Of a stretch of DNA of 64,000 nucleotides, positions 44,037 through 52,643 are shown piece by piece (positions within the stretch are counted from its first letter, which is position 1; each line of letters opens with the position of its first letter). Below the pieces are notes generated by a model, which was not told the origin of the DNA, searched no databases, and saw nothing but the letters and a program-made list of their open reading frames with translations. The translations under genes and the position numbers were made by a program. Origin of the DNA: Paenibacillus sabinae T27 (GTDB taxonomy: Bacteria; Bacillota; Bacilli; Paenibacillales; Paenibacillaceae); NCBI RefSeq assembly GCF_000612505.1, contig NZ_CP004078.1, positions 1,786,001 to 1,850,000 of the forward strand, in the 5' to 3' direction.

Positions 44037-45458
44037 ATGTCGATCAAGCTGCGGCTGACCGCCTGGTATTCGGGAATATTGGCCGTTATGCTGCTGGCCT
44101 TTTCAGCCGCCATTTACGGTTTTTTCTATATTAATACTTATGGAGATATCAAAGATCGGCTTCGGGAACAGGCGAAGGGCGAATCGCTCGACGTTGTCTT
44201 TGACAACCGTCTGGAAGCCCAGAATTTATACGGTCAAATGTATTTCTACGACAGCGGTAAGCTTATTCAGAGCTTGACTTTGACAAATATCAGTCTGCGG
44301 TTCGATGTTCCACCGAGGGAGAGCCTGAAGGGTGACGGGTTTAAGGATGCCTATTACAAAGGCTATCACTTTTTGATTTTTCAAAAGGCGGTCAATGTTG
44401 AAGGCTTCGGTAAAAATCCAGCGGCCGTTCTTCAGATGGCGGCCTATACCGGCGAACAGGATAAGTTGCTCGAGCGCCTGAAGACTATTCTGATCGCCGG
44501 CTCCTTCGCCACACTGATCGCCGCCTTTACTTTCGGCCTGTTCCTGGCCCGCAAGGCGATGAGTCCGATTGGCAAGGTGATCGAAGCGGCCGAAGGTATT
44601 CAGACCGGCAACGACCTCAGCGTACGGATCGAATATGACGGGCCGCCGGACGAAATCGGAAGGCTGATCCGCACGGTCAACAGCATGATTGGGCGTATGG
44701 AAGGGTTTTACAAAAATTTGGAGCAATCGTACGCGGCCCAGCGCCGGTTTGTGTCCGACGCCTCGCATGAGCTTCGTACTCCGCTGACAACGATCCGGGG
44801 GAACATTGATCTGCTTCAGAAGGTATGGGAACTTGAGCCTGGGGAAAAACCGGCGATGGATGAGGCGACTATTCGGCAGATGTCGGTGGAGTCGGTGCGC
44901 GATATCGCGGATGAGGCGAAGCGCATGAGCAGGCTTGTCGGCGATATGCTGTCTTTGGCCCGGGCCGATACCGGTCGAACCTTTGAGAAGGAGCCGGTTG
45001 CGCTGGAGCCGATGATGGTCGAGGTCGCCCGCCGTGCAGCCTTCCTTCCGCGGGAAGCGGAGTGGGTGGTAGGCGATTTGTCAGTGCTTAACGGCAAATA
45101 TGTGCTGGGCAACAAGGATTATTTGCAGCAGATGCTGTTCATTTTTATTGACAATGCGTTCAAATATACGCCGTCCGGAGAGGTGAGCTTTGACGCGGTC
45201 GTATATCAATCCCAAGTGGGCTTGCGGGTTAGAGATACAGGGATCGGCATGGAAAAAGACGAGGTGCCGTATATTTTCGACCGTTTCTACCGGGCAGATG
45301 AATCCCGCGGCATTACCGAGGGCATCGGACTGGGGCTGTCCATCGCCAAATGGATCATCGATGAGCACGGCGGCTCGGTCGAGGTCGTTACCCGGCAGGG
45401 CGAAGGCACAACGTTTATCATCTGGCTGCCCCTTCTCTTTGCCGCCCCTTTGGAATAG
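44037..45458 (+). CDS. Sensor histidine kinase partner
   Basis: 473 aa from ATG 44037, chosen because AAGAGGTGA precedes it well; GTG 44025 overlaps the regulator's end. Two membrane helices (about 13-33 and 157-178) flank an extracytoplasmic domain of about 125 residues. HAMP (about 180-230), HisKA with His244 (DASHELRTPL), and an HATPase domain (FIDNAFKYTP, RVRDTGIGM, GIGLGLSIAKWIIDEHGG) follow. Resembles MprB-like kinases. Confidence 0.92.
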   Translation: MSIKLRLTAWYSGILAVMLLAFSAAIYGFFYINTYGDIKDRLREQAKGESLDVVFDNRLEAQNLYGQMYFYDSGKLIQSLTLTNISLRFDVPPRESLKGDGFKDAYYKGYHFLIFQKAVNVEGFGKNPAAVLQMAAYTGEQDKLLERLKTILIAGSFATLIAAFTFGLFLARKAMSPIGKVIEAAEGIQTGNDLSVRIEYDGPPDEIGRLIRTVNSMIGRMEGFYKNLEQSYAAQRRFVSDASHELRTPLTTIRGNIDLLQKVWELEPGEKPAMDEATIRQMSVESVRDIADEAKRMSRLVGDMLSLARADTGRTFEKEPVALEPMMVEVARRAAFLPREAEWVVGDLSVLNGKYVLGNKDYLQQMLFIFIDNAFKYTPSGEVSFDAVVYQSQVGLRVRDTGIGMEKDEVPYIFDRFYRADESRGITEGIGLGLSIAKWIIDEHGGSVEVVTRQGEGTTFIIWLPLLFAAPLE

Positions 45459-45516
45459 GGTATAATGAAACGGCTTGGCTTAATACATTCAATGACGGCA
45501 GAAAGCTGGTGAAGCA

Positions 45517-46476
45517 ATGGAAGTAATCAAAATATCTCCCCGGGGATACTGCTACGGTGTGGTCGATGCCATGGTTATGGCCCGTCAGGCGGCGAAAAAT
45601 CTCGACCTTCCCCGGCCGGTTTATATACTCGGCATGATTGTCCATAACAGCCACGTCACCCAATCTTTTGAGGACGAGGGCATTATTACTCTGGATGGCA
45701 GCAATCGTCTGGATATTCTGGACCAGATCGACAGCGGCACCGTCATCTTCACCGCGCACGGCATTTCGCCGGAGGTTCGCAAGAAAGCGCAGGCCAAGGG
45801 GCTGACGACCGTAGACGCCACTTGCCCCGATGTCACGAAGACGCATAATCTCATCCACGAGAAGGTTTCGGAAGGCTGCGAAATTATCTATATCGGCAAG
45901 AAGGGCCACCCCGAGCCGGAAGGTGCCGTGGGTATCGCTCCGGGGCATGTGCACCTGATCGAGAAGGAAGAGGAGATCGCTTCGCTTTCGCTCCCGGCAG
46001 GCTCCCGGATTGTCATTACCAATCAGACGACGATGAGCCAATGGGACATCAAGCATATTATGAAAAAGCTGCTGGAAACCTTTCCCGGCGCCGAGGTTCA
46101 TAATGAGATCTGTCTGGCCACACAGGTCCGGCAGGAAGCCGTGGCGGAGCAGGCCGGACAGGCCGACCTCGTCATCGTCGTGGGCGATCCCCGCAGCAAC
46201 AACTCCAACCGGCTTGCCCAGGTGTCCGAGGAGATCGCAGGCGTTCCGGCTCACCGGATCGCCGACGTTTCGGAACTGAAGCAGGAGTGGCTGAAGGGCG
46301 TGTCGAAAGTTGCCGTCACTTCGGGCGCGTCAACACCGACGCCGATCACCAAAGAAGTCATAGCCTACCTGGAGCAGTATGATCATGAAAATCCCGATAC
46401 CTGGGGAATCAAACGGACGGTCAATATGGCCAAGCTGCTGCCGCCGGTTAAGGCCAAGGCCGGGCAGCCCACGTGA
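45517..46476 (+). CDS. ispH: 4-hydroxy-3-methylbut-2-enyl diphosphate reductase
   Basis: 319 aa iron-sulfur enzyme, the last step of the MEP isoprenoid route. Three conserved Cys are visible: Cys12 (PRGYCYGV), the one in [11 protein letters not shown], and the one in [26 protein letters not shown] and SNNSNRL are typical of LytB/IspH. TTGCCG (45439-45444) and TATAAT (45461-45466, spacer 16) form its own promoter. Confidence 0.96.
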   Translation: MEVIKISPRGYCYGVVDAMVMARQAAKNLDLPRPVYILGMIVHNSHVTQSFEDEGIITLDGSNRLDILDQIDSGTVIFTAHGISPEVRKKAQAKGLTTVDATCPDVTKTHNLIHEKVSEGCEIIYIGKKGHPEPEGAVGIAPGHVHLIEKEEEIASLSLPAGSRIVITNQTTMSQWDIKHIMKKLLETFPGAEVHNEICLATQVRQEAVAEQAGQADLVIVVGDPRSNNSNRLAQVSEEIAGVPAHRIADVSELKQEWLKGVSKVAVTSGASTPTPITKEVIAYLEQYDHENPDTWGIKRTVNMAKLLPPVKAKAGQPT

Positions 46477-46506
46477 CAACTGGTTTAATAATGTGCGAGC
46501 GGTTAG

Positions 46507-46548
46507 CGCTCTGCTTTCTCAGCGGAAGCAGGGCGATATTATTTTTTT
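46507..46548 (+). terminator. Terminator of ispH
   Basis: CGCTCTGCTT (46507-46516) pairs with AAGCAGGGCG (46526-46535), followed by an AT-rich T-run. Confidence 0.7.
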
Positions 46549-46558
46549 GAATAAAGGG

Positions 46559-46587
46559 TTGACGGATTTGGTATTCTATCATAAAAT
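46559..46587 (+). promoter_or_regulatory. Sigma-A promoter of the DAHP synthase gene
   Basis: TTGACG (46559-46564), 17-base spacer, TAAAAT (46582-46587). Confidence 0.65.
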
Positions 46588-46692
46588 GACTTTAGTGATT
46601 AAAAGCATAAAAGCTTAAAAGCGTCGTAGTAAAATAGCGCTGAACGAATAATCAACCATTATATAATAGAGGTTTGGAAAGGAAGGAATCAG

Positions 46693-47736
46693 ATGATCGT
46701 TATTACATCCAATCAAACTCCGGAGGAACAAATCAACGAAATTATCGCAGTAATCGAGAAGGAGGGTCTGCAGGTGCATCTGTCCAAAGGATCGGACCGT
46801 ACGGTTATCGGCCTGGTGGGCAGCGTGAACCCGAAGCTTGCAGAGCATCTGCGTCAAATGAAAGGTGTTGAGAATGTGGTTAAAATCTCCAAATCCTACA
46901 AGCTTGCGAGCAGAGACTTTCATCCGGATGATACGATCATCGAAGTTAAGGGTGTTAAGATCGGCGGAGAGCATCTGGCCATTATGGGCGGACCTTGCGC
47001 GGTAGAATCGCCGGAGCAGATCGACGAAATCGCAAGACTTGTCAAAGCGTCGGGAGCGCAGATTCTTCGCGGCGGAGCATTCAAGCCCCGTACCGGTCCT
47101 TACAGCTTCCAGGGAATCGGCGTGGAAGGGCTGAAGATGATGGCTGAAGCCGGTGAACGCCACGGACTGCTGACCATCACTGAAGTTATGACGCCGGAGT
47201 ATGTTGATGTGTGCGCGGAATACGCCGATATTCTCCAAGTGGGCACGCGGAATATGCAGAACTTTGACCTGCTGCGCGCGCTTGGCACCTGCGGCCGTCC
47301 CGTGCTGCTGAAACGCGGTTTCAGCGCAACGTACGACGAGCTCCTGAATGCGGCCGAGTACATTCTGGCCGGCGGCAACCGGGACGTTATGCTCTGCGAG
47401 CGCGGTATCCGTACGTTCGAGACCTACACCCGCAACACGCTTGATCTCTCGGCTATTCCTGTTCTTCAAGGACTGAGTCATCTGCCTGTCATTTCCGACC
47501 CGAGCCACGGTACGGGACGCCGCGAACTGGTAGAGCCTATGGCCAAAGCATCCGTAGCGGCCGGCGCCAACGGTCTGATTATCGAAATGCACACCGACCC
47601 GGACAACTCCATGACAGGTGACGGCGTTCAATCTCTGTTCCCGGACCAGTTCGACAACCTGCTGCGTGATCTGGAGAAGCTGGCTCCGCTGGTTGGCAAG
47701 AAACTCTCCAGCCAAGTGGCCGTACCGGTCGTTTAA
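46693..47736 (+). CDS. aroF: 3-deoxy-7-phosphoheptulonate (DAHP) synthase
   Basis: 347 aa type I-beta DAHP synthase with an N-terminal ferredoxin-like extension (about 1-75, a regulatory or oligomerisation element). The (beta/alpha)8 barrel carries [39 protein letters not shown] and the metal-site region [10 protein letters not shown]. First committed step of aromatic amino acid synthesis. Ribosome binding site AAAGGAAGGA. No chorismate mutase domain is fused to it. Confidence 0.95.
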   Translation: MIVITSNQTPEEQINEIIAVIEKEGLQVHLSKGSDRTVIGLVGSVNPKLAEHLRQMKGVENVVKISKSYKLASRDFHPDDTIIEVKGVKIGGEHLAIMGGPCAVESPEQIDEIARLVKASGAQILRGGAFKPRTGPYSFQGIGVEGLKMMAEAGERHGLLTITEVMTPEYVDVCAEYADILQVGTRNMQNFDLLRALGTCGRPVLLKRGFSATYDELLNAAEYILAGGNRDVMLCERGIRTFETYTRNTLDLSAIPVLQGLSHLPVISDPSHGTGRRELVEPMAKASVAAGANGLIIEMHTDPDNSMTGDGVQSLFPDQFDNLLRDLEKLAPLVGKKLSSQVAVPVV

Positions 47737-47840
47737 GGAATATAAAGAACCCGGTCTGTGCTCTGTATAAACAAGGCGCAGTTTGGGTAGAAAATATTTA
47801 GTATAAATGTTAAATGACGGGTATAATGTTAGAGAAGCAG

Positions 47841-47895
47841 ACAGCCTTTTCCCCTCGAAAAATGAGGTGGCGGAAGGGCTGTTTGCCGCGTTTTT
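47841..47895 (+). terminator. Stem-loop after the DAHP synthase gene
   Basis: ACAGCC-CTTTTCC region (47841-47856) pairs with GGAAGGGCTGT (47872-47882), with an internal CTC/GAG. T-rich sequence follows. TATAAT at 47822-47827 lies just before, but no proper -35 was found. Confidence 0.55.
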
Positions 47896-47933
47896 CCAAG
47901 TATAAATGCCGGTTGCGAAATAATTCACTAAAG

Positions 47934-47950
47934 CGTAAGAATATCTTACA
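47934..47950. promoter_or_regulatory. Probable GlnR/TnrA box
   Basis: CGTAAGAATATCTTACA matches TGTNA-N7-TNACA with one mismatch (the first base) and ends 28 bases before the -35 of the glnA promoter. Confidence 0.55.
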
Positions 47951-47978
47951 TTACCTTAAAAAATACCTCACATAAGCA

Positions 47979-48007
47979 TTGACGATGTCAGGTTTGAGTT
48001 TTATAAT
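47979..48007 (+). promoter_or_regulatory. Sigma-A promoter of glnA
   Basis: TTGACG (47979-47984) and TATAAT (48002-48007) with exactly 17 bases between. Confidence 0.8.
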
Positions 48008-48085
48008 GACGACAGTTAAAATTAATACGAGAACATTTGCATTGTGGGTTCGGCTTAATGTTCAAACTTGAGGAGGAAAATTTTC

Positions 48086-49510
48086 ATGTCGGTTGAAAAA
48101 GTGCTGCAAACGATTAAAGAGAACAACATTGAATGGGTAGATTTCCGCTTTGTTGATTTGGGTGGACGGGCCCATCATATTGCCTTGCCGGCTGCTGCCG
48201 TTGACGAAGAGACTTTTGTAAATGGCGTAGCTTTTGACGGATCTTCCATTGCCGGTTTCCGCGGAATTGAAGAGTCTGACATGGTTATGATTCCGGATCC
48301 AAGCACTACATATATTGATCCGTTCACTGCTCACCCTACGATCAACATTATGTGCGACATTTTCACTCCTGATGGCGAGCGTTATGAGCGTGACCCGCGC
48401 GGTATCGCTGTTAAAGCGGAAGAATACCTGCAAAAGAGCGGCGTAGGTACCGCAGCATTCTTCGCACCTGAATCCGAGTTCTTCATTTTTGACGACGTTC
48501 GTTACGAGAGCGGAATGAACAGCTCTTCTTACTTCGTGGATTCCGAAGAAGCAGCCTGGAACACCAACCGTAAGGATGAAGGCGGCAACCTCGGCTTCAA
48601 AGTTGGCATCAAAGGCGGTTATGTACCGGTTGCTCCGGTTGATACTCAGCAAGATATCCGCAGCGAAATGTGTCGTCTGCTTGCCGAAGCTGGTCTTGTA
48701 ATCGAGCGCCATCACCATGAAGTTGCTACAGCTGGACAAGCTGAGATCAACTTCCGCTTCGATACATTGAAGAAGACTGCCGATAATCTGTTGACTTACA
48801 AATACATCGTGCAAAACACTGCCCGTCAATACGGCAAAGTGGCAACTTTCATGCCTAAACCGCTCTTCGGCGACAACGGCAGCGGTATGCACGTTCACCA
48901 ATCGATCTTTAACGGCGACAGCCCGTTGTTCTATGAAAAAGGCGGATATGCCAACCTGAGCGAAATGGCTCTGAACTACATCGGCGGTATCCTGTATCAT
49001 GCTCCGGCACTGATCGCTCTGACCAACCCGAGCACGAACTCCTTCAAACGTCTGGTTCCTGGTTATGAAGCACCAGTTAACCTGGTATTCTCCAAAGGTA
49101 ACCGTTCCGCTGCAGTTCGTATCCCTGTAGCTGCTGTAACGCCTAAGGGCTGCCGCATCGAGTTCCGTACTCCGGACACCACGGCTAACCCTTACCTGGC
49201 CTTCTCCGCAATGCTGCTGGCTGGTCTGGACGGCATCAAGAAGAAGATCAACCCGGTTGAGCTTGGCTATGGCCCGCTCGACAAGAACATTTACGAACTG
49301 CCAAATGAAGAAAAAGCGAAAATCCGCAGCGTACCGGGCAGCCTGAACGAAGCGCTTGACGCTCTGGAAGCTGACTATGAGTTCCTGACAGAAGGCGGCG
49401 TCTTCACTAAAGACTTCATCGACAACTACATCGAACTGAAACGCGGCGAGGCTCAAGCGGTTGCCATTCGTGTTCATCCGCACGAATACACTCTGTACTT
49501 CGATGTATAA
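48086..49510 (+). CDS. glnA: Glutamine synthetase, type I, beta-like
   Basis: 474 aa from ATG 48086 after GAGGAGG. Makes glutamine from glutamate and ammonia. The N-terminus (FVDLGGRAHHIALP), the metal-site PESEFFIFDD, HHHEVATAGQAEI, MPKPLFGDNGSGMH and NPSTNSFKRLVPGYEAPV are typical. It is about 30 residues longer than the 444-aa alpha-type of Bacillus and closer in layout to the E. coli enzyme. Tyr403 in KNIYELPNEE aligns with the adenylylated Tyr of E. coli. No glnR lies upstream. Codon use is that of a highly expressed gene. Confidence 0.95.
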   Translation: MSVEKVLQTIKENNIEWVDFRFVDLGGRAHHIALPAAAVDEETFVNGVAFDGSSIAGFRGIEESDMVMIPDPSTTYIDPFTAHPTINIMCDIFTPDGERYERDPRGIAVKAEEYLQKSGVGTAAFFAPESEFFIFDDVRYESGMNSSSYFVDSEEAAWNTNRKDEGGNLGFKVGIKGGYVPVAPVDTQQDIRSEMCRLLAEAGLVIERHHHEVATAGQAEINFRFDTLKKTADNLLTYKYIVQNTARQYGKVATFMPKPLFGDNGSGMHVHQSIFNGDSPLFYEKGGYANLSEMALNYIGGILYHAPALIALTNPSTNSFKRLVPGYEAPVNLVFSKGNRSAAVRIPVAAVTPKGCRIEFRTPDTTANPYLAFSAMLLAGLDGIKKKINPVELGYGPLDKNIYELPNEEKAKIRSVPGSLNEALDALEADYEFLTEGGVFTKDFIDNYIELKRGEAQAVAIRVHPHEYTLYFDV

Positions 49511-49527
49511 GATTTCTTAACCTTTAA

Positions 49528-49577
49528 TAAAAAGGAGCCCCGTTGGCCATGTTAATGGCTAGCGGGGCTCCTTTTTA
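49528..49577 (+). terminator. Terminator of glnA
   Basis: AAAAAGGAGCCCCG (49529-49542) pairs with CGGGGCTCCTTTTT (49563-49576). Confidence 0.9.
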
Positions 49578-50139
49578 TTTTGTCACAAAAGGTAACAGGG
49601 CTGTTGTTATAGGATATGAGGAAAGGGAATGTACGTATAGGCTGCAGCGCGCTGCTGGCCGAAATGACTCAAATATGGGCTTATAGCACACAGCTTGTAT
49701 AGGCGATCTGCTGACGGGCCGTGGAAACCCCTTAGGCGCCGCGGAAATACGAATGGGTAAGAAGTCCTTTCGTATGAAACGAAGGACTCTTACCTGAAAA
49801 GTGGCGGCACTCAATAATAGGGCGGGTCTTTCAGCTTGCTGCCGCAGGTCATTGGTCGTCATTCCGTTCAGTTGATTTTTTAGGTCAAGAGTTGGATTTA
49901 CTTACTGCCTTTCCCGGATTTTATGTTCAATGCGGTGCATTTATCAAGCCAATGGGAGGAGAAAGTCAATTGCATAATTAATCCGACAGAACCCGCATTC
50001 GCTATTTTTCGGCGGCAGCCGGAAAAAACAGCGATTTTTTACCTTATCATCCGTATTATTTGTGAATAATTATACTTGCTGCCATGTTAGATTATTGCTA
50101 TCATTACGATATTGAAAGAAGAGAAAGGGTGGGAGTATT
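49578..50139. other. Gap between glnA and serC with a strong hairpin
   Basis: No gene is seen in about 560 bases. GGTAAGAAGTCCTTTCGT (49756-49773) and ACGAAGGACTCTTACC (49779-49794) pair for about 16 bp with two bulged bases and a 5-base loop. Further inverted elements are GCGGCA/TGCCGC (49804-49809 and 49839-49844). No T-run follows, so these are not simple terminators. No T-box, S-box or other leader known to me was recognised. Confidence 0.4.
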
Positions 50140-51228
50140 TTGAGCAAGAGAGCTTATAATTTCAACGCCGGTCCGGCGGCTTTACCTCTTGAGGTACTGG
50201 AGCGCGCACAGGCAGAATTCGTCGATTTCCGCGAAACCGGAATGTCGATCATGGAAATGTCGCACCGCGGAGCTGTTTACGAATCCGTTCACAACGAAGC
50301 GCAGGAACGTCTGCTTTCGCTTTTGGGCAATCCGTCGGGCTATAAAGTATTATTCATTCAAGGCGGAGCAACGACGCAGTTCGCCATGATTCCGTTGAAT
50401 TTCCTCTCCGAAGGCAAAGTGGGAAGCTATGTTATGACGGGAAGCTGGGCCGACAAAGCGTTCAAGGAAGCCAAAATCGCCGGCGGAGCGCATGTTGCAG
50501 CTACCTCCGAAGACAAGAAATTCCTGGCGATCCCGGATCTTGGTTCGATTAAACCGGCCGACAATGCGGCTTACCTGCACATTACTTCCAATGAGACGAT
50601 TGAAGGCACCCAGTACAGCGAGTTCCCGGATACCGGTTCGCTTCCGCTGATCGCGGATATGTCGAGCGATATCTTGAGCCGCGCGTTTGACGTTAACAAG
50701 TTCGGACTGATCTATGCCGGCGCTCAAAAAAATCTCGGACCTTCGGGCGTGACCGTTGTGATCGCGAAAGAAGAGCTCATTGCCGAATCTCCATCCAACA
50801 TTCCGACTATTTTGCGTTACAGCACCCACTACAAGAACAACTCTCTTTACAACACGCCGCCATCCTACTCGATCTACATGGTAAACCAGGTTCTGAAATG
50901 GATCGAAGAGCAGGGCGGTCTGGCAGGCGTCGAAGCGAAGAACCGCGACAAGGCCGGATTGCTGTACAACACCATCGACGGCAGCGGCGGATTCTACCGC
51001 GGTGTAGCCGAGCAGGGCAGCCGGTCGATCATGAACGTGACGTTCCGCATGGAATCCGAAGAGCTGGAGAAGAAATTCATCAAGGCGTCGGAGCAGGAAG
51101 GATTCGTCGGTCTTAAAGGACACCGCAGCGTAGGAGGACTTCGCGCTTCCATTTATAACGCTGTTCCTTATGAGAGCATCAAGGCGCTGACCGATTTCAT
51201 GAGCCACTTCCAGAAGACTAACGGCTAA
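50140..51228 (+). CDS. serC: Phosphoserine aminotransferase
   Basis: 362 aa PLP enzyme of the serine pathway. YNFNAGPAALPLEVLE opens the protein; Lys197 in YAGAQKNLGPSGV binds the cofactor, and KGHRSVGGLRASIYNA lies near the end. TTG start after GGGTGGGAG, the only start consistent with the family's N-terminus. Stands alone here, without serA. Confidence 0.96.
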   Translation: MSKRAYNFNAGPAALPLEVLERAQAEFVDFRETGMSIMEMSHRGAVYESVHNEAQERLLSLLGNPSGYKVLFIQGGATTQFAMIPLNFLSEGKVGSYVMTGSWADKAFKEAKIAGGAHVAATSEDKKFLAIPDLGSIKPADNAAYLHITSNETIEGTQYSEFPDTGSLPLIADMSSDILSRAFDVNKFGLIYAGAQKNLGPSGVTVVIAKEELIAESPSNIPTILRYSTHYKNNSLYNTPPSYSIYMVNQVLKWIEEQGGLAGVEAKNRDKAGLLYNTIDGSGGFYRGVAEQGSRSIMNVTFRMESEELEKKFIKASEQEGFVGLKGHRSVGGLRASIYNAVPYESIKALTDFMSHFQKTNG

Positions 51229-51249
51229 TTGACCATTGCAGCTTAAGCA

Positions 51250-51281
51250 GAAGACCTTCCGCCTCCGGCGGAGGGTCTTCT
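51250..51281 (+). terminator. Stem-loop after serC
   Basis: AGAAGACCTTCCGCC (51250-51264) pairs with GGCGGAGGGTCTTCT (51268-51282) with one G-U pair and a TCC loop; a T-run is missing. Confidence 0.5.
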
Positions 51282-51409
51282 AAGCGAATAGGATATTTTT
51301 TTCAAGGTTCCCCCAAAGCAAAGGAAGTCTTGCCTCAGGGCAAACCTCTGCTCTTGGGGGTATTTCCATCACTAAGACATTGTTCAGCGATAAGGAGAGA
51401 CTTAGCACT

Positions 51410-51874
51410 ATGGCCCTTCACATTGTACTGGTAGAGCCGGAGATTCCGGCCAACACGGGGAACATTTCCCGTACCTGCGCGGCTACCGGCACCCATCTGC
51501 ATTTGGTTCGTCCGCTCGGCTTTCGCACCGATGATGCTACCCTGAAGCGGGCTGGACTGGATTATTGGCACGCCGTTCACATTGAATATCACGATTCTTT
51601 CGGAGAAGTGCTGGAGATGTATCCGGAAGGACGTTTCTTTTATGCAACGACCAAGGCGGACAAGCGGTATACGGATTATTCTTTTCGCGACGGCGATTTT
51701 TTTGTATTCGGTAAAGAAACGAAAGGTTTGCCTGACAGCATCCTGAGCGCCGGAAGAGAAACGACGATGCGCATGCCGATGACCGGAGATGTAAGATCGC
51801 TTAATTTGTCAAATTCAGCGGCCATTATCGTATACGAGGCCCTTCGGCAACTGAACTTTCCGGGGTTAACCTGA
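51410..51874 (+). CDS. trmL: tRNA (cytidine/uridine-34-2'-O)-methyltransferase
   Basis: 154 aa SPOUT methyltransferase. ATG 51410 follows AAGGAGAG. HIVLVEPEIPANTGNISRTC opens it; VFGKETKGLP forms part of the SAM knot and RMPMTGDVRSLNLSNSAAI is the C-terminal knot motif. Methylates the wobble ribose of tRNA-Leu isoacceptors. Confidence 0.95.
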   Translation: MALHIVLVEPEIPANTGNISRTCAATGTHLHLVRPLGFRTDDATLKRAGLDYWHAVHIEYHDSFGEVLEMYPEGRFFYATTKADKRYTDYSFRDGDFFVFGKETKGLPDSILSAGRETTMRMPMTGDVRSLNLSNSAAIIVYEALRQLNFPGLT

Positions 51875-51908
51875 AGAAGTTACAGAAATTTATTTTTCAT
51901 CAGCAGGA

Positions 51909-51915
51909 TTCGACA
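51909..51915 (-). promoter_or_regulatory. Possible Spo0A box before the AbrB-like gene
   Basis: TTCGACA is the reverse complement of TGTCGAA, the 0A-box core, 80 bases before the start codon of an AbrB-like gene. Confidence 0.35.
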
Positions 51916-51994
51916 TCTTCACATCGAATAATTCAACGTAATGGAAATTTCATCATATTGATTAATCAGTTGAATAGGAAAGGTGTGCTTTTAG

Positions 51995-52249
51995 ATGAAG
52001 CCTGCTGGTGTAGTTCGCAAGGTGGATCAGCTTGGCAGAATTGTTCTGCCCAAATCCCTGCGTAAAAGGTATCAAATGAATGAAGGGGACCCTGTTGAGA
52101 TTTTGGTTCAGGGCGACCATATTATTTTGGAACGATATCGTCCAAAATGCGTATTTTGCGGTTCGATGGAAGAGGTCAGCGAATATAAGGAACGTTACAT
52201 TTGCGGCCAATGCCTGGGTGAAATGACCCAACTGCAAAGACACGCTTAA
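51995..52249 (+). CDS. AbrB/SpoVT-like transition-state regulator with C-terminal CxxC pairs
   Basis: 84 aa. AbrB swapped-hairpin DNA-binding domain (about 5-48, KVDQLGRIVLPKSLRKRY, EGDPVEILVQGDHIIL). The C-terminal half carries CVFC (52-55) and CGQC (70-73), a likely zinc knuckle, unlike classical AbrB (which has one Cys there). Close to the Abh/AbrB-type regulators of Bacillales. Ribosome binding site GAAAGGTG. Role: repressor of post-exponential functions, by family. Confidence 0.87.
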   Translation: MKPAGVVRKVDQLGRIVLPKSLRKRYQMNEGDPVEILVQGDHIILERYRPKCVFCGSMEEVSEYKERYICGQCLGEMTQLQRHA

Positions 52250-52308
52250 GCAAAATAGAGGACCTTCCCGAAACGCTTCAAGCCGTAGCGTCTTCGCTCG
52301 GAAGCCGG

Positions 52309-52335
52309 GCGCTGCATTTATGCAGCGCTTTTTTC
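52309..52335 (+). terminator. Terminator of the AbrB-like gene
   Basis: GCGCTGCA (52310-52317) pairs with TGCAGCGC (52321-52328), followed by six T's. Confidence 0.85.
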
Positions 52336-52387
52336 TTCAGCGGATACGTTCTCCTGCTCAACTAAGGCCTCCCATCCTTTCCTCTCA

Positions 52388-52423
52388 CAAAAAAAAGCTC
52401 CCTCCATGCAACGGAGGAAGCTC
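52388..52423 (-). terminator. Terminator of the small membrane-protein gene
   Basis: On the - strand AGCTTCCTCC pairs with GGAGGGAGCT, one mismatch, followed by T's, just after the stop codon at 52429. Confidence 0.75.
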
Positions 52424-52428
52424 AGCCT

Positions 52429-52533
52429 TTATAGGCCCTTGGTCTTGTCGTCATTATACGAGGCAGTTAGAATCCCGGTCAGAAACAGCAGAAATACGAG
52501 TAAGACAATCCAAAAGGTCAAGGAGAACGACAT
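52429..52533 (-). CDS. 34-residue single-helix membrane protein
   Basis: ATG at 52533 preceded by TTGGAGGTG. Reads MSFSLTFWIVLLVFLLFLTG, then ILTASYNDDKTKGL: one membrane helix and a charged tail. It has its own terminator directly behind, so it is very likely a real monocistronic gene. Function unknown. Confidence 0.65.
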   Translation of the reverse strand: MSFSLTFWIVLLVFLLFLTGILTASYNDDKTKGL

Positions 52534-52643
52534 TCGGGCACCTCCAAAATGGAAATGTTGTTGTCATTACTCTCATTATAACCGGCCTTTAAATAAAAAT
52601 AAATGTTATGGTGATATGCCGCATAGACATTATTGATGATGCT

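Noticed and set aside
47798..47895. TATAAT plus hairpin considered as a small RNA gene
   Set aside because: The -35 region does not resemble TTGACA and the hairpin fits a terminator of the DAHP synthase gene.
49578..50139. T-box or other leader for serC
   Set aside because: No T-box core (AGGGTGGTACC-like) and no terminator with a T-run is present; only unassigned hairpins.
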